Positions 1 through 11,760 of a stretch of 64,000 bases of DNA are shown here, in pieces. This stretch comes from Pegea sp. RAD2-039 (Eukaryota > Chordata > Thaliacea > Salpida > Salpidae), in assembly GCA_034620365.1 (NCBI GenBank), contig JAQGEQ010000003.1:1116001-1180000 (forward strand), read 5' to 3'. Position numbers and translations under genes: made by a program. The notes under the pieces were generated by a model, which saw only the letters and a program-made list of their open reading frames with translations, made no database searches and was not told the origin of the DNA. Numbering within the stretch: the first letter of the stretch is position 1; each line of letters opens with the position of its first letter.

Positions 1-351
1 ACATTAATAGAAGATCTCAGTTATGCCAATATGCATTTAGTGAATCAAATGGGTCCTTTGATTGCAAAGAGAATGACTTCAATCATTCAAGATACTTTGC
101 CGCTAAGACTAAAAAATGTTTGTTTTTTAAATGAATGGCAAATTTTTGACTTAATCTTTGCGATTATAAAACCGTTTTTAAACGAAAAAATACGAAAACG
201 GATTGTTATGATCGGAAATGATTTTGAAAAGTTACATGTTGTTGTCGACCCAGTTTACCTACCTTCAGCATATGGTGGTAAAGTTGAAGAAAATGAATTA
301 AACCACGCTAGTTGGAAATCTGCTGTACTTGGCATAGCTACTGCTTTGTAG
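1..351 (+). CDS. CRAL-TRIO domain lipid-transfer protein, 3' terminal part
   Basis: The reading frame is open from the first base of the window and ends at TAG 349-351, so only about the last 116 residues are present. They match the second half of a CRAL-TRIO (Sec14-like) lipid-binding domain of the alpha-tocopherol-transfer/clavesin/retinaldehyde-binding group. Visible signatures are FPLR-like 'TLPLRLKNVCFLNEW', then 'IKPFLNEKIRKRI', a GND motif and the terminal 'LPSAYGGK', in the usual order. Such proteins bind a hydrophobic ligand (tocopherol, retinoid or phosphoinositide) and move it between membranes; the ligand cannot be told here. The gene must begin left of the window. AATAAA signals lie at about 657-666. 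The family is clear, the exact member is not. Confidence 0.85.
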   Translation, partial: TLIEDLSYANMHLVNQMGPLIAKRMTSIIQDTLPLRLKNVCFLNEWQIFDLIFAIIKPFLNEKIRKRIVMIGNDFEKLHVVVDPVYLPSAYGGKVEENELNHASWKSAVLGIATAL

Positions 352-938
352 AAACTAATCTCTTTATTTAATTTATACATTTAAAATTATGTATTTTTGC
401 AATTATTTTTTTAATTAATATTAAAAATTAATTAATTTAACCATATTAAATTTTAAGATTAATATTGATTTTCTGTATATATCTTAGTTAGTTTATTAAA
501 TAATATCACTTCATTTACATTCCGTGTTTTATTTGAATTTGTTTGTTTCTAAAAAAGGATTTTAATTGTTTAATCTTTAATTATTATTGTTTTTGGTATA
601 CTGCATAACTAATTATTCTTTTATTTATTAATTTTTAATATTGTAGCACTTTTGTAAATAAATAAAATATAATTAATATGATTGACCAACTTTCTATAGT
701 TTTAATATTCTAAATTATTTTTTGTTATTTGTTTTGCATAATAATTCCAGTATATTTTTATTTAGTAGTTTTTATTTATATATAAAGTATAAAAAGATGT
801 TTATTAACTTTAGAACATATTGCTGATAAGTATGACTTAAAATATTTAATTAATTTAATTAGAATGATGGAAATTTTTGAGTATAACTATAAATTTGCTT
901 GAACAGATTAATCATTTGTACATAAAAGCATAAATAAA
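352..938. other. 3' UTR of the CRAL-TRIO gene and AT-rich spacer
   Basis: Very AT-rich with no coding frame. Overlapping AATAAA hexamers at 657-666 are likely polyadenylation signals for the upstream gene. I see no recognisable promoter for the following GNPTG gene. Confidence 0.4.
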
Positions 939-1736
939 ATGAATTGCTTATCTTTGTATTTATTTTGTCTGGTTTTATTAGTACCACAAATATTAAGTTC
1001 AGAATTTAAAGCAATGAAAATCATTGATGGAGCATCAAACCAAGCTTGGAACTCAGCAATTTTAAAATCAAAAGTTTCTCCTTCAACATTTTCTGGTCCA
1101 TTATTCATGTATCAATTTAAAGATAAATGTTTTAATTTAGAAAAAGATCAATATGTCTATAAAGTTTGTATGTTCAATAATATTACTCAAACTGAGACTG
1201 ATAAAAAGTGTTTATCTTTTAGTGGAATATTGGGCATTTGGAAAGAATGGGAAATTATTAATGATACATTCACCTCCTTAGTTTTTAGTGATGGTGATAA
1301 ATGTGGTGAGGTACATAGAGAAGCAAAAGTTAAATTAGAATGTGGCCCTGAAAACAAAATAGCATCTGTTGAAGAATCAAAATGGTGTTTTTATGAATTA
1401 GTTTTTCAATCACCTATGTTTTGTTCACAGTTTGCGTTAGCAGTTTATAATGCATTTAATGAAACTTATCAAACAAAATGGTTCGATCTGAAACAAAACT
1501 TTGTTGATGGGTTTTTAACTCAAAAAGGATATGATTATCATCTTAATAATCTTTATTTAGATGCAGGATTTATTACTGCTCAGAATATTACTAATCAAAA
1601 AACAGTAGCCAAATCAATTTTGTCGTCATTGGCCTATAATTCTGACATTAAATTTGATTCTTTGGAAACGTGTACAGAAGAATATTCAAAACTACAAGAA
1701 CACATAAAAGACGAATTGCAGAAAAATACTAAATGA
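939..1736 (+). CDS. GNPTG: N-acetylglucosamine-1-phosphotransferase subunit gamma
   Basis: A 265-residue protein in a single uninterrupted exon. It starts with a hydrophobic signal peptide (about residues 1-20, ending near LSSE) and then an MRH (mannose-6-phosphate receptor homology) domain. Family marks are 'SGPLFMYQFKDKCFNL', 'YKVCMFNNITQ', the near-invariant 'SGILGIWKEWEI' and paired cysteines in 'DGDKCGEV', 'KLECG' and 'KWCFYEL'. The C-terminal part ends in a 'LETCTEEYSKLQ' helix like the vertebrate protein. Several N-glycosylation sequons (NNIT, NDTF, NETY, QNIT) are present. GNPTG is the Golgi subunit that helps the alpha/beta enzyme tag lysosomal hydrolases with mannose-6-phosphate. 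Length is close to the human protein (about 305) but lacks its C-terminal extension. Absence of introns, unlike most neighbours, could reflect retroposition or intron loss. Confidence 0.9.
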   Translation: MNCLSLYLFCLVLLVPQILSSEFKAMKIIDGASNQAWNSAILKSKVSPSTFSGPLFMYQFKDKCFNLEKDQYVYKVCMFNNITQTETDKKCLSFSGILGIWKEWEIINDTFTSLVFSDGDKCGEVHREAKVKLECGPENKIASVEESKWCFYELVFQSPMFCSQFALAVYNAFNETYQTKWFDLKQNFVDGFLTQKGYDYHLNNLYLDAGFITAQNITNQKTVAKSILSSLAYNSDIKFDSLETCTEEYSKLQEHIKDELQKNTK

Positions 1737-2496
1737 GTTGTTTTTAAAGAAACTTAATTGAAAGTATTAATGGTTTGTTTATATCAGAACCTGTGATTAT
1801 TAATAACTCAAAATGGAATGTTACTAAAATGAAACCAGTTGAAATGAATAAACATGTGAAATATCTTTATGATATACTCTGTAATATTGACTATTTTTTT
1901 AAATTATTTAAATTTTTGTACATTTATTATGTTAAGTAATTCAGTTATAAAATTTGATGGCTTGTATTTATTGATTATGATTTTAATATTGTAAGTTGTT
2001 CTCAAAATAATATCATTGCTTTATACATTAATAATAAAAATCTCATAAAAGCTGTTTGCTGTTGTCTGAATATAAATTGGATTATTACAAAATCTGTTAG
2101 TTTTAAATATTGTACTTATATGAATGAATCCTGCAAATATAATTTTAGTTTTGTATCAGTTTAAAAAGTATAAACATAATAAACAGTTTTAAATCTAGTC
2201 TTGAATATAATACAATAAATGTTTGTACTTAAAGTACTTAGTCTTTAACTTTTAAGATCATTTAAAAGAATGAAAATCAAATATTTTGAAACTTTTTTAG
2301 AAATTTTCATTAAAAGAGTCAAGTTTCTTAATTTTGTGAGCAAATGACTTTTTTTACAGGTTTGCATATTAAGTTTAATTTATTTTTGAGTTTTTTCAGT
2401 ATATAAATCCACCAAAAAGTGTAAGTTAGTAATCAATTGTGTCATGTGAAGTAATAAATACCAAAACAGGGTTTGAAAAATAATTTGAACTAAAAA
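1737..2496. other. GNPTG 3' flank, AT-rich, no gene seen
   Basis: AT-rich sequence with AATAAA-type signals near 2030-2040, 2178 and 2213 that could end the GNPTG transcript. No coding frame or repeat recognised. Confidence 0.3.
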
Positions 2497-2569
2497 TGTT
2501 TCCGCCCGGGCTCGAACCGGGGACCTTTCGCGTGTTAGGCGAACGTGATAACCGCTACACTACGGAAAC
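2497..2569 (-). tRNA. tRNA-Val (anticodon AAC)
   Basis: A 73-nt cloverleaf on the minus strand. The acceptor arm pairs perfectly (GTTTCCG with CGGAAAC, discriminator A at 2497). The T arm is a perfect CCCGG/CCGGG stem around TTCGAGC. The B box is GGTTCGAGCCC and the A-box region reads TAGCGGTTATCAC. The anticodon AAC is the complement of 2534-2536. A run of five T follows the 3' end directly (complement of 2492-2496), a good RNA polymerase III terminator. No intron. The sequence is nearly the same as animal tRNA-Val(AAC), so it looks like an intact gene and not a SINE head. Confidence 0.95.
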
Positions 2570-2844
2570 TGTTGAGATGCTCTAAAAAGTTTATTATTTA
2601 TAACTACTATTTTATAATTTTAACAAGTATAATTTGTACACAACGCCTTATGATTCTATAAAATATCTTGGCTTAGAAGCAACAGCAATTACTGAACTAA
2701 TTTATCATTAATTTGCTTGATGGACAAGACTAACTATTTCCAAAGAAAGTTTTATACTAAACAGAAACAGTAGATGTTTTTATAAATATTTTTTGTAGAT
2801 ATTTTTAAGTAAAGATCATCTGCAAATTTATTTGTGTATTTTTT

Positions 2845-3202
2845 TACCTTACATGTAATGCCAGGGCAGAAATTATGAAGATCCAGTTGTTGCCCATGTA
2901 GCAGAATTTCAAGCCAACAAGCTTATGCAAAGGAACAGATGCAGCTGTGTCTGACTTGCATGGCAAAAACTACCAAAAGGACACTTAGTATAAGTGACAA
3001 ACTGCCTACAAGGCTCAAACTCCGGCTTTAAATTCGAAGTTTGCGTCTTCTAGAAACGTTGTTGTTAACCAGACTCACAGTGCCTTTCTACCCGCATTTG
3101 TTACAGACTTTTCCTTGTCGCAAATATGTGTTCACCTGGGCTCGAACCCGGAACCTCCGTTATATAAGCGGTTGTGATCACCGCTACTTTAGGGACGATC
3201 TT
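2845..3202 (-). repeat. tRNA-derived SINE, copy 1
   Basis: On the minus strand this begins with a tRNA-like head (3202 to about 3128) carrying an A-box-like TAGCGGTGATCAC and a B box GGTTCGAGCCC, then a non-tRNA body of about 280 bp down to about 2845. The body is clearly homologous to 39,899-40,160: shared blocks include GTAGGCAGTTTGTC, GACGCAAA(A)CT and CAGCTGCATC. The head resembles the neighbouring tRNA-Val in its D-arm region, suggesting a tRNA-Val-type origin. The 3' end runs into an A/T-rich stretch. Two diverged copies with a shared body and a promoter-like head are what a SINE family gives. Confidence 0.75.
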
Positions 3203-3250
3203 GTTTGTGTCCACCTGGGCTCGAACCCGGGACCTCCCTTATATATAATG
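3203..3250 (-). repeat. Partial second tRNA-like head next to SINE copy 1
   Basis: A second B-box/T-arm module (GGTTCGAGCCCAGG on the minus strand) repeats most of the right half of the adjoining SINE head, but has no A box. It is a tandem partial duplication of the head or the remnant of a second element. Confidence 0.55.
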
Positions 3251-3542
3251 TGCTAATATATTTTCGTATAATTAACTTATGCTATCCATACAATTTACAC
3301 AAATTATCAAGCAATTTTTTAATCAAATATAAAAATAAATAAAGTTTATTGACTCAATGCAACTGTGTTGAACACAAAAAATGTAAGGTCATAAATGGAA
3401 AGAACTTTTCTGATTTTTGTAAATGCGATCTTCAAAATAATTCTTTTTCATTCAAGCAAAAGAAAATGCGAATCAGCAAACGAGTAGATAAGCTCAAAGG
3501 TCAGTTTGTTGGGCAGTAGAAAACAGGTTTGAAGGACACAAG

Positions 3543-6500
3543 TTAACCCTGGTTTGTTTGGGTAACTTCTAATTTGTATTTGACTCTTTTTGCGGTGAAT
3601 CTAGAAACAAGTTGATGAATAACTGCTGACAGATTTGAAGATTCCTCACCTAGAGTAGGAATTATCGAAAATAAGAGTGTAGATTCCAACTTGATTAGCT
3701 ATTACGTGCCCTTTATGGGGTTCTTTGTGGCAATCAATTCTTTTCAGATCAATCAAAGAAAGAGATGGAGACTCCTTGATAAGATGAAGATTAGTTTCAA
3801 GATCAGAAAAATTGAAATTTTACTTCAGACTCAGCAAAGTGAACTCCGAATGAAATATCTAAATCAGAAGTAATAACCCATTTCAAAATCATTCCAATCT
3901 CTTCAACTAAAACTGGAAGATGAAACGCTTTTCCAGCTTCCACCACAACATCTCCATCATCTTTGGCATCCCGAGAACTAAAAAGATCAAAGGAAGATTA
4001 CTTGGATAGAAGTTTGAAGTTGAAACTCACTTTGAAGTGGTGAAGACTGAAACTATGTTGTTAATACCACCGATCATCGATTCCACTCCGGAAGCTGAAT
4101 ACATCAAACTTCCAAGCAAACTTGTCGATGTCTCTGAAAGATAATTAATCAGTTGCTGAGAGATCTTCTGTGGATCTAACCGCTATTGATTGAATCGTCT
4201 TCATGTAATTGTGATTTTAAACTGTGAGCAGCTTGCCAATACTCGTCTTTATCTCTGTAGAAAATTATCTTTAAAATGATTAATTGAAACACAAGAAGAT
4301 ACAAACTGGATTAGTTGAAGCAATTTTTCTTTCATCTGATTTATATCCGAATTACAATTCTCTAAATCTTCTTTGTAGCGTTTGATTAAAGACTGAAAAG
4401 CAGTTTTTAAACACCACTTTTCATCTGAGCCTTCAGTCTGAAAAATCCTTTTATAAAATGAAGTAGATTTTAAGAAAATACAAACCATTATATCAAGAGA
4501 TGCTAGTTCTGCAATTAGCTGGTTTAATATTTCGGAATTTTCATTTTGCTTAGCTTCTAAATCATTTTCAAGACTTTTACAAACATCTGAACAATCAAAG
4601 TTTAATAATTTGACAAATTGATGATTAGTAGATGATTTTATACAATTTTAAGTCAATTTCTGATTTATTTAAAACAATCATAATTACTAACCTTTTAATG
4701 TTGAAAATTGTTGCAATATTTTATCTAATTCATTTGTTAAATGGCTTAAACCAATTCTATCAATATGTTCATACTCCTAAATAATTGTTAAAAATAAAAA
4801 CGTTTTTCTAGTTTGAGTTATATCACAAACGTTTAACTAAAAAATAATAGAAACTTACAGAAAGAATTTCATCTTGTAAGAAATTGTCGACTTCATAATT
4901 TTCATTCATTTTTCTAAAATATGAAAGCAAAATTTGAAAAGTTTTTTAAATTGAGTTGATTTTGAATACATACTTGAATTTGCGACAAAATTCAATTGAA
5001 GATTTAGTTAAGTTTTTAGTGATCTCAGTTTCTTCATTTATTTGTGCTTTTAATTGTTCAATCTTCATAAAATTCATTACATTCAAAGACATAATATGAT
5101 GAAAAGTAGATGAATAAATCTAACCTTATTATTAGCTTGCAGTTTTTCCTCGATTAAAATATCAATTTGTTGTTTTAATTCCAAATTTTTATTTTCATGA
5201 AAAGAAAGTTGAGTTTGAATTTGTTTGTAATTACAAATATAATCTTCAATAATATTTTGAGAGTTTCCAAGCTCGTTTTTCAGTCTGTCAACTTCATTAG
5301 TTTCTAGCTTCAGTTGTTGATGTAAATTTGATGATGAGCTCTTATATTTTTCCAATTCACTCTAATTATAAAAGATTAAAATGGAAATTAGTCTGTTATG
5401 ATTGATTAGAAATAAATTTGTACCTCTAATAATGAAATAAATCTTTCTTCATCATTTTCACTGCAAAATATTAAAAAATGTCAATGTAGAAGGTAATTGA
5501 AAGGTAATAAACATTTCAATTGCTTCAAAATGTTTTAAGGAAAACTAAATTGGTTTTATTTTAGTAATAATTGATTCACTTTTCAAGAAACGGAAGTTAC
5601 TTAAACAAGGTTAAGTTCGGTTTTCAATAAATATGTTGTAAAAAGAAAACGAAAATTTCTCAATTGCTTAAGAGGTTTAAAATTTCCCCACAATCATCTT
5701 CATTACTTTGCAATTAATTAGATTCTAATTTGATAAATTATATCATCATGTTTGTAACTTCAAATTTAAAGAATTGATTTCATCTGTCTTTTTTCATTCA
5801 TAAATTAGTTCAAGCAATTTGCAAAAAACAATAATTTATTAGGCCATCAAGCAACAAATTTAAGATCTTAACAAAGAAGCAGACAAACATTTAAATAAAG
5901 ACAAAAAAAGTGAAGAATTGAAAAGATTTAGTTGAGAAGAAATCTGATTGAATGAAATTACAAGATCATTACTACCTCTTCTCAACCATATGTTCTTCTA
6001 GAAGATTACTCTTCATTGAAAATCTTTCTAATTCTGATCTCAGATTTTTCTCAGTGTCTTGAGATGTTCTGAGATCAGATAAGATTTCAGACTGCTGGAA
6101 GATTAAATTTTTGTTCTTCTGAGTCAGGATGCTGACTTTTTCTTCCAACTCAATCATTTGCTGCTTGGATTGATTTTGTTGTAATTCTAATTCTAGCTGT
6201 TGGAGAATATTTTCAAATCAGTTTTTTGCAGATTTTAAAGTGAGAATAAACTAAAAGATGAAGAAGATGAAGAAGATCTGGAAGCTTCAAATCCGACTAG
6301 TCATGTGATTGTTACCTTCAAATTCTTTATTGTGTCTTCAGAGGATATCAGTACACGTCGAGTCGTAGCCAACTCTTCAATGGCAACATCTCTATCACTT
6401 CGAAGTGTGTCATCTGCATCAAAACGATGACGTCATCAACACGATCGATCACGTCATCAGCTCACCATCATTTGAAGACTCCTCACAAATTGATCGATCG

Positions 6501-8512
6501 CGTTTTAAATCTTTGATAGTATCAATGATGAGATTGTTTTGTTCCAAAGGTTCCAAGTTTTCAAGATTTAAATCAAGAATGAAAGAGAGTTGATCCAGAA
6601 CATCTGATTGATGGATCTTCTTCTCACAGAGATCTTTAGCGATCTTCAACGCATCCTCCATCAAATCTTCATTCATATTTCTCCTCATTCTTTTAAGATC
6701 ATCATCTGATTCCGGAACACGATAAGAGATGATCTTCTCCAGAACAGAAGATAAGTGATCAAGATGTTGTAACTTCCATTTTAACTCTTCAAGCTCTTTG
6801 ATCTCAGGATCAGGAGTGGATGACTTGACTTCATACAAAGAGCGCTCATTTGCTAACAAATCTTCACTTCTAGATCCAAAAGCGCGCGTGACAGCGGTCA
6901 TCTGACACGAGATAGTCTCTTGAAGCGTGTACTTGTCATCAGCAAGTTGTTTGTTCCGCTCCATTAGTTCCGTCTTCTCAGATTCGATCTTCCTCAATTG
7001 CTTTAACAGCTCATCATCACGTGACTAGACGAAATCGAAGTCACATGGTGGCGTGAAACGTCACGTGTTACCTGATATTCTGATGTCATCTTACTCATCA
7101 CATCTTGAAGATGACGATTTTTTGCTTCCAGATCAGTGATGACACTCGCTAAGATGTTCTCTTTTTCCATCGTTGATTCTCCAAAAGAATCTTTTTGAGC
7201 TTCTAAACTCTGGATTGTGTCCTAATGATGAAGATATCAATATCCATCTTTTTGGTCATAACACTCACTTTTAAGTGTTTAATGGTTCGGTCTGATTGGT
7301 CTAACTCTAAAACAAGTTCTTCGACACGTTGGTCCACACTTGGGGCACTGGGCGGACCGCTGCTGCCTAGAAAAAGACCAGGAGTCAAATTAGACCAAAA
7401 GAATCCCTACTTTCTACATCTAAATCTAAATTTTGAGACTGAAATTAAAAAGCGAAATTCATGCAGAAAACAGCTAGAATTAAAATGCGAGTTGCTACGC
7501 AGATTGCTTCTGAAGAAGCAACTTACGTTGGCACCAGTCTCTCACGTCGTAAAGTTTTGTCATTAATGAGTCTAAATTGACAAGTTGATGACAAAAAGTT
7601 AATTATCAAGATGGACACATACCAGCTGGATTAAAGCTGACCCTTGAACCCATGATTACAGAAGGAGGTGGTAGGCTGCCAAGCGGGACTTGACTGTCCA
7701 CTGCCCAGTGTTCGTTGCGAGGGTAAGTTCGTTTACTACAAACAAAAGTGATGTAAACACGTGACTTTTACGTGTCATGTGATCACCTGCTAAATGTCGG
7801 CCAACCAGAATCTAGATCATAACCTTTGGAGTTTAAATCGAAGTGTACCGCGTTTAAGTCGTATAATGACGTCAGAAGACTCGATGAGTTATTTGGGTCG
7901 ATTAGAATCGAGTTTTGACGAAAGTTTTTGAAATTATTTAAATGTTCTTCCATTAAGCAAGTTTGTAGGCTATCAGCGAGACAGTGATGTACTAAACAGT
8001 ATCTGATTAGTGATCTTCCTCGACCAGTTGAAGATCGAAGCTTAAATGAAGATAAATTGAAAGTTTAGTAATTGAGAAAGACAAATTAGTGATAGGTTTG
8101 ATAAATTGATATCAGCTTACTTCATTGTTGGCTTGAACATATTTTAATGAATCATTTAAACTTCTATTTTTACGCAGACAAGAATATATCCATTGCCAGT
8201 AAGTTTTAGTTTGTCCAAAAACGTTTTTATTTTTTAGACTGATAGTAAGAATAAATTCAAGTTTTGCACATAACCTTTGAAAAACAATCAATTTTAAAAA
8301 CTTATCTTAAAAACTGATAAGTTGATTTTAGATAAACTTTACAACTAAGCTATAAGTTTACAAACTCTACAGAATGTATAACTAAGCAAAAAATAAAATG
8401 ATTTAACACTTAGTAAAACAAGAATATTAAACTTGCATATGTAAGAAGTTATTATCATCTGATATTGGTTCATTAGATTCTTGAAATTCTTCAGATAATT
8501 TTTTGACAATAT
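3543..8512 (-). CDS. FYCO1: FYCO1-like RUN/coiled-coil/GOLD protein lacking FYVE (5' exon not found)
   Basis: Twenty-two exons with matching phases: 8512-8437, 8274-8121, 8040-7787, 7735-7623, 7571-7527, 7366-7269, 7221-7072, 7024-6466, 6413-6316, 6196-5976, 5460-5424, 5361-5125, 5062-4974, 4913-4859, 4776-4692, 4586-4486, 4437-4307, 4254-4181, 4133-4031, 3977-3824, 3774-3650, 3600-3543. They give about 1005 residues. Order: FYCO1 N-terminal 'LSEEFQESNEPISDD'; a RUN domain ('GRGRSLIRYCLVHHCLADSL', 'HFDLNSKGYDLDSGWPTF'); a long coiled coil ending 'DKDEYWQAA'; then a C-terminal GOLD domain ('VGIYTLIFDNSYSR', 'FTAKRVKYKLEV'). FYCO1 links late endosomes and autophagosomes to kinesin through Rab7, PI3P and LC3. 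The FYVE finger and LIR that should lie between coiled coil and GOLD are absent, replaced by a short cysteine-free linker. Human FYCO1 is about 1478 residues. The first coding exon, expected upstream of 8512, was not found. Confidence 0.88.
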
Positions 8513-11459
8513 CTAAGTAAGAAAAACATAAAATAATTTCTTAGTTTAATCTTGTTATTAGAAACAAACAATAATTATCATTAATTAGCATCAGTCTTTA
8601 ATAGCCTCAACAACTTAGTCTAAAATTTACTTTTCTAAAGTGAATTTTTGAAATCTATCAAACTATTTTTAACTAAACAAAGCAGAGTTCATTAAAATTT
8701 TTATAGAATATTACAAAACTACTTCTAATAAATTTGTTTATATTCCTTATAGTTAGTATAAACACTCATTGATAGTTAAATTATGAAAAAGAATAATTGT
8801 TTTAAAAAAAATAGAATATCTAAAACAGGTATAAGTTAAACTAAATAGACCATATTTCATTTTCTAAATAAAAACTCCTTCAATTAAATTTTATAATAGA
8901 CAACAAATTTTAACTTATCATTAAAACTATAAAAAAAAAATTTAAATTACTTATGTAAGTATAAGACAAAAATTTTAACTTAAATTGAGTAAAAACTAGT
9001 GAAAAGTTATCTAGCTTTAATAAATTATTCATAATCACAAAAAATGACTTCCTAAGGTTTTCATATTTTGTATATTTATGCAAGTCACCATAAAAATAAA
9101 ACCTAGTAAATAAATCTAAATTAGAAGTAATAATATACAAAGTATATTACGATTGAATTTGATTTCATAAATACATTCTGTAGCATAAAAAATACTTTTC
9201 AAAAATCAACAAATCTTTTTATGTAAATAATGATAATTAACTTATAATCTAACTTTATAAAATTGTTTAATCAAATTAAGGTATGACAGATAAAAATTCC
9301 TCAATTCAGTAAACATTATTTAGATAAATAGCTTAGAGCTTTTACAAGTCATAGACAAAAAATTAATATAAATATTAATGATAATTTCTATATTATCTAT
9401 AAACTTAACATTACTTTCCCTTACTTCGTAGATCTAAAATAACTTTCGGTTCCCTTGAGGATATTGTTGAGGAACTCATAACTTTCAGTTTTAAAAAACT
9501 TTACTGACATTAAGATTATTCCTAACAAATTTGATAATATCAAACAGTTTATTATAAATAAACAAAAACTTTTTTTAGAATTTAAAAACAAAGTAATCTT
9601 TGGTCTTTTATTTAAAAAAAAAGTATTTAAAAAAAAATTATAGAAAAAGCAAAATTACTGCTAATAAGACAATTTAGAAATATTTGATGATTATTAAATC
9701 ATGTGAACAGTTTAAAAATGACACTTAAACAAATAGTTATGCTGTGATGGTGATGTGAAGATATAAAAATATCAGCTGAAATAAATTCCTAAGAAACCTT
9801 AAAAACATTTAAATCGATAGTTTAAGGATAAGTGAAAATAATTGAAAGTAAACAAGATAAAATTTTTTTAATAAGCTATATTTGTTTACTGTTTACAATT
9901 TGGGAATTCAAAAAGTATTTAAAGCATTAACTTTTTTGAATCATCGAAAAAAAATTAGAATTTTACATAAATAGAGAATTTTGGTGAGTCACCATAGAAA
10001 TTCAGAAAAAGAAAACAAGTTCAAAGACTTTATACAACAAAGCCAAAAATGAAAACAAATGAGTGGATAATCTAGCGCAAAAACAATACAAAAATGGTCA
10101 TTTACAGTTTACAAACTAGTCATATCAAAGTTATACAATATAGTACTATGTAAGTTTAGTTAACATTCTATCATATTTTTATTCTTTAAAGAAACATATT
10201 TTTTTCCTCACTATATCTTTAACTGTTATTCATGCATTTTTAACTTCTTTAATAATTATCTTTAACATTGAAAAAGTATCAAATTTAGATGTCATTACAA
10301 TCAAAAAATTTCCTATAAGTTTGAAAATAATAGTTTAAAAATGACAACATAAAGTCAGAAGCTAATTTTAAAAGCATTTATGCCTTTCAATGAATCTATT
10401 GATTTTATTTATTTTATTTATTAGATTTATGTAACCTTTCAATTTTTTAATCTAGTCCGCAAGTTTTAGATTTATTTCGATCGCTAGTAAAAAAGTTAAT
10501 ACAAAATTCTAGAGAAAGTTAATACACTTATGAAAGAAAATTTTAAACAACACGAATGCTAGAACTTTGTGATCCTAAGAGCAGAATAATCTAAGACGTC
10601 TCTCTAGCTCTGTCGAACACCAAAAGTGTGTTTGTTTGATGAAAAGTTTCTTTTAGGAAACTTCCTATGCGTTATTTGCCGAGTACTTTGTACTAATTTT
10701 GTGTGCTAAATTGACTAACTACTACATTAAGCAAAGCAGTTATTCTAGTATTAACAGACAACCTTATTAATATTATTAAATATTAAAATCTTATTATTTT
10801 ATTATTATGCTGCTTCTCTACCTTTTAGAAAAAGATATTTTTTGTGTTCTTTTACAATTTCATCTTAATGCTAAAAACTTTTCAGGATTTATTCTTATAT
10901 TAATTTTATAAGCGTTTTAAATTTTCAAGAACTTTGGTTTAATTTTGTTTTTAAACTAAATAGTTTTAAAAATTCCCAGTGGCAACTACTAATATTCAAA
11001 ACTTTAGTTAACATAAAGCAAACTGTATAATTTTCTTTAAAAAAGATTATATTGATAATAAGTACATATTGAATGATTTGTATGCTCATAATTAGCTTGA
11101 TTTGCATAAACATTGACCTTGTTATCTTTTTGGTCAGCTCTTGGTTAGAAATTAATTAGTATAGAAGAGTTATATTAATTGAAATAAACTTAAGTAAGTA
11201 AAAAAGTAAACTTATTATTTTCTATTATGCTGTCAGTTTATTTGTTTTTCAGAAATTAAAGAATCTGCTTGCTGGTCCCCAACCAGGTAAATTAGGCTCG
11301 CAGACTTACAAAATTACAAAGAAAGGAATAAACAGCGCTTCACGGACAGTCACTAACAACTTAAAAAGTTGGAAGATATAAAATATTTCATAGCAGTAAG
11401 AGTTGGATGGGATGCGATGCACAGGTCATTGATAAGGGATTATGAACATCATCAAATTC
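8513..11459. other. AT-rich intergenic sequence
   Basis: No coding exon, RNA gene or recognisable repeat seen apart from short TTTAT runs near 10,400-10,430. The missing first exon and promoter of FYCO1 should lie in this interval but I cannot place them. Confidence 0.3.
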
Positions 11460-11760
11460 AATTAAGAATCAAAACTTTGCGTAAAAGCGCTATCTTTTGA
11501 ATTTCAGTTGCTTGATTTTTTTCTGATAATTCTGCAATAAGATTTTTGAATTTCTTTAATATTATTCCAAGTAATAACAGCTGAAAGTATTTTAGTCTTT
11601 ACTTTCCACATTATTCAGATTTCTAATTTTAGATCCTTGCATTTTGACTTTTTTTAGAATTCCTTGATATTTACAATTGTGTCGCTTGGTACTGCAACGT
11701 CTAATAGTAAACACCTTTTGATGCTTATGTATTTTACAAGACCTATTGGCTGTAATTTAT
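11460..11760 (-). mobile_element. LINE relic (C-terminal region of an RT polyprotein)
   Basis: The minus strand can be read in pieces as the tail of a non-LTR retrotransposon protein: 'LDVAVPSDT', 'KEF.KKSKCKDL', 'MWKVKTKI'. The same block occurs at 46,972-47,169 ('SLIDYAVPSDANVSIEEF', 'KSKYKDLEKEI'). Stops and frame breaks show it is dead. Confidence 0.6.

Noticed and set aside
3125-3202. A tRNA gene next to tRNA-Val
   Set aside because: The acceptor stem does not pair and the anticodon loop is distorted; it is a SINE head, shown by the shared body at 39.9 kb.
3041-3256. Open frame over the SINE head
   Set aside because: It reads the SINE copy and tRNA-like head backwards; no protein similarity.
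4249-4306. FYCO1 ending at the stop after '..KDNFLQR'
   Set aside because: That is intron read-through. Splicing 4,307 to 4,254 restores 'QDKDEYWQAA', aligned to FYCO1, and leads on to the GOLD domain.
9000-11200. CRISPR-like or prophage features
   Set aside because: This is clearly eukaryotic DNA with introns; no spaced direct repeats are present.
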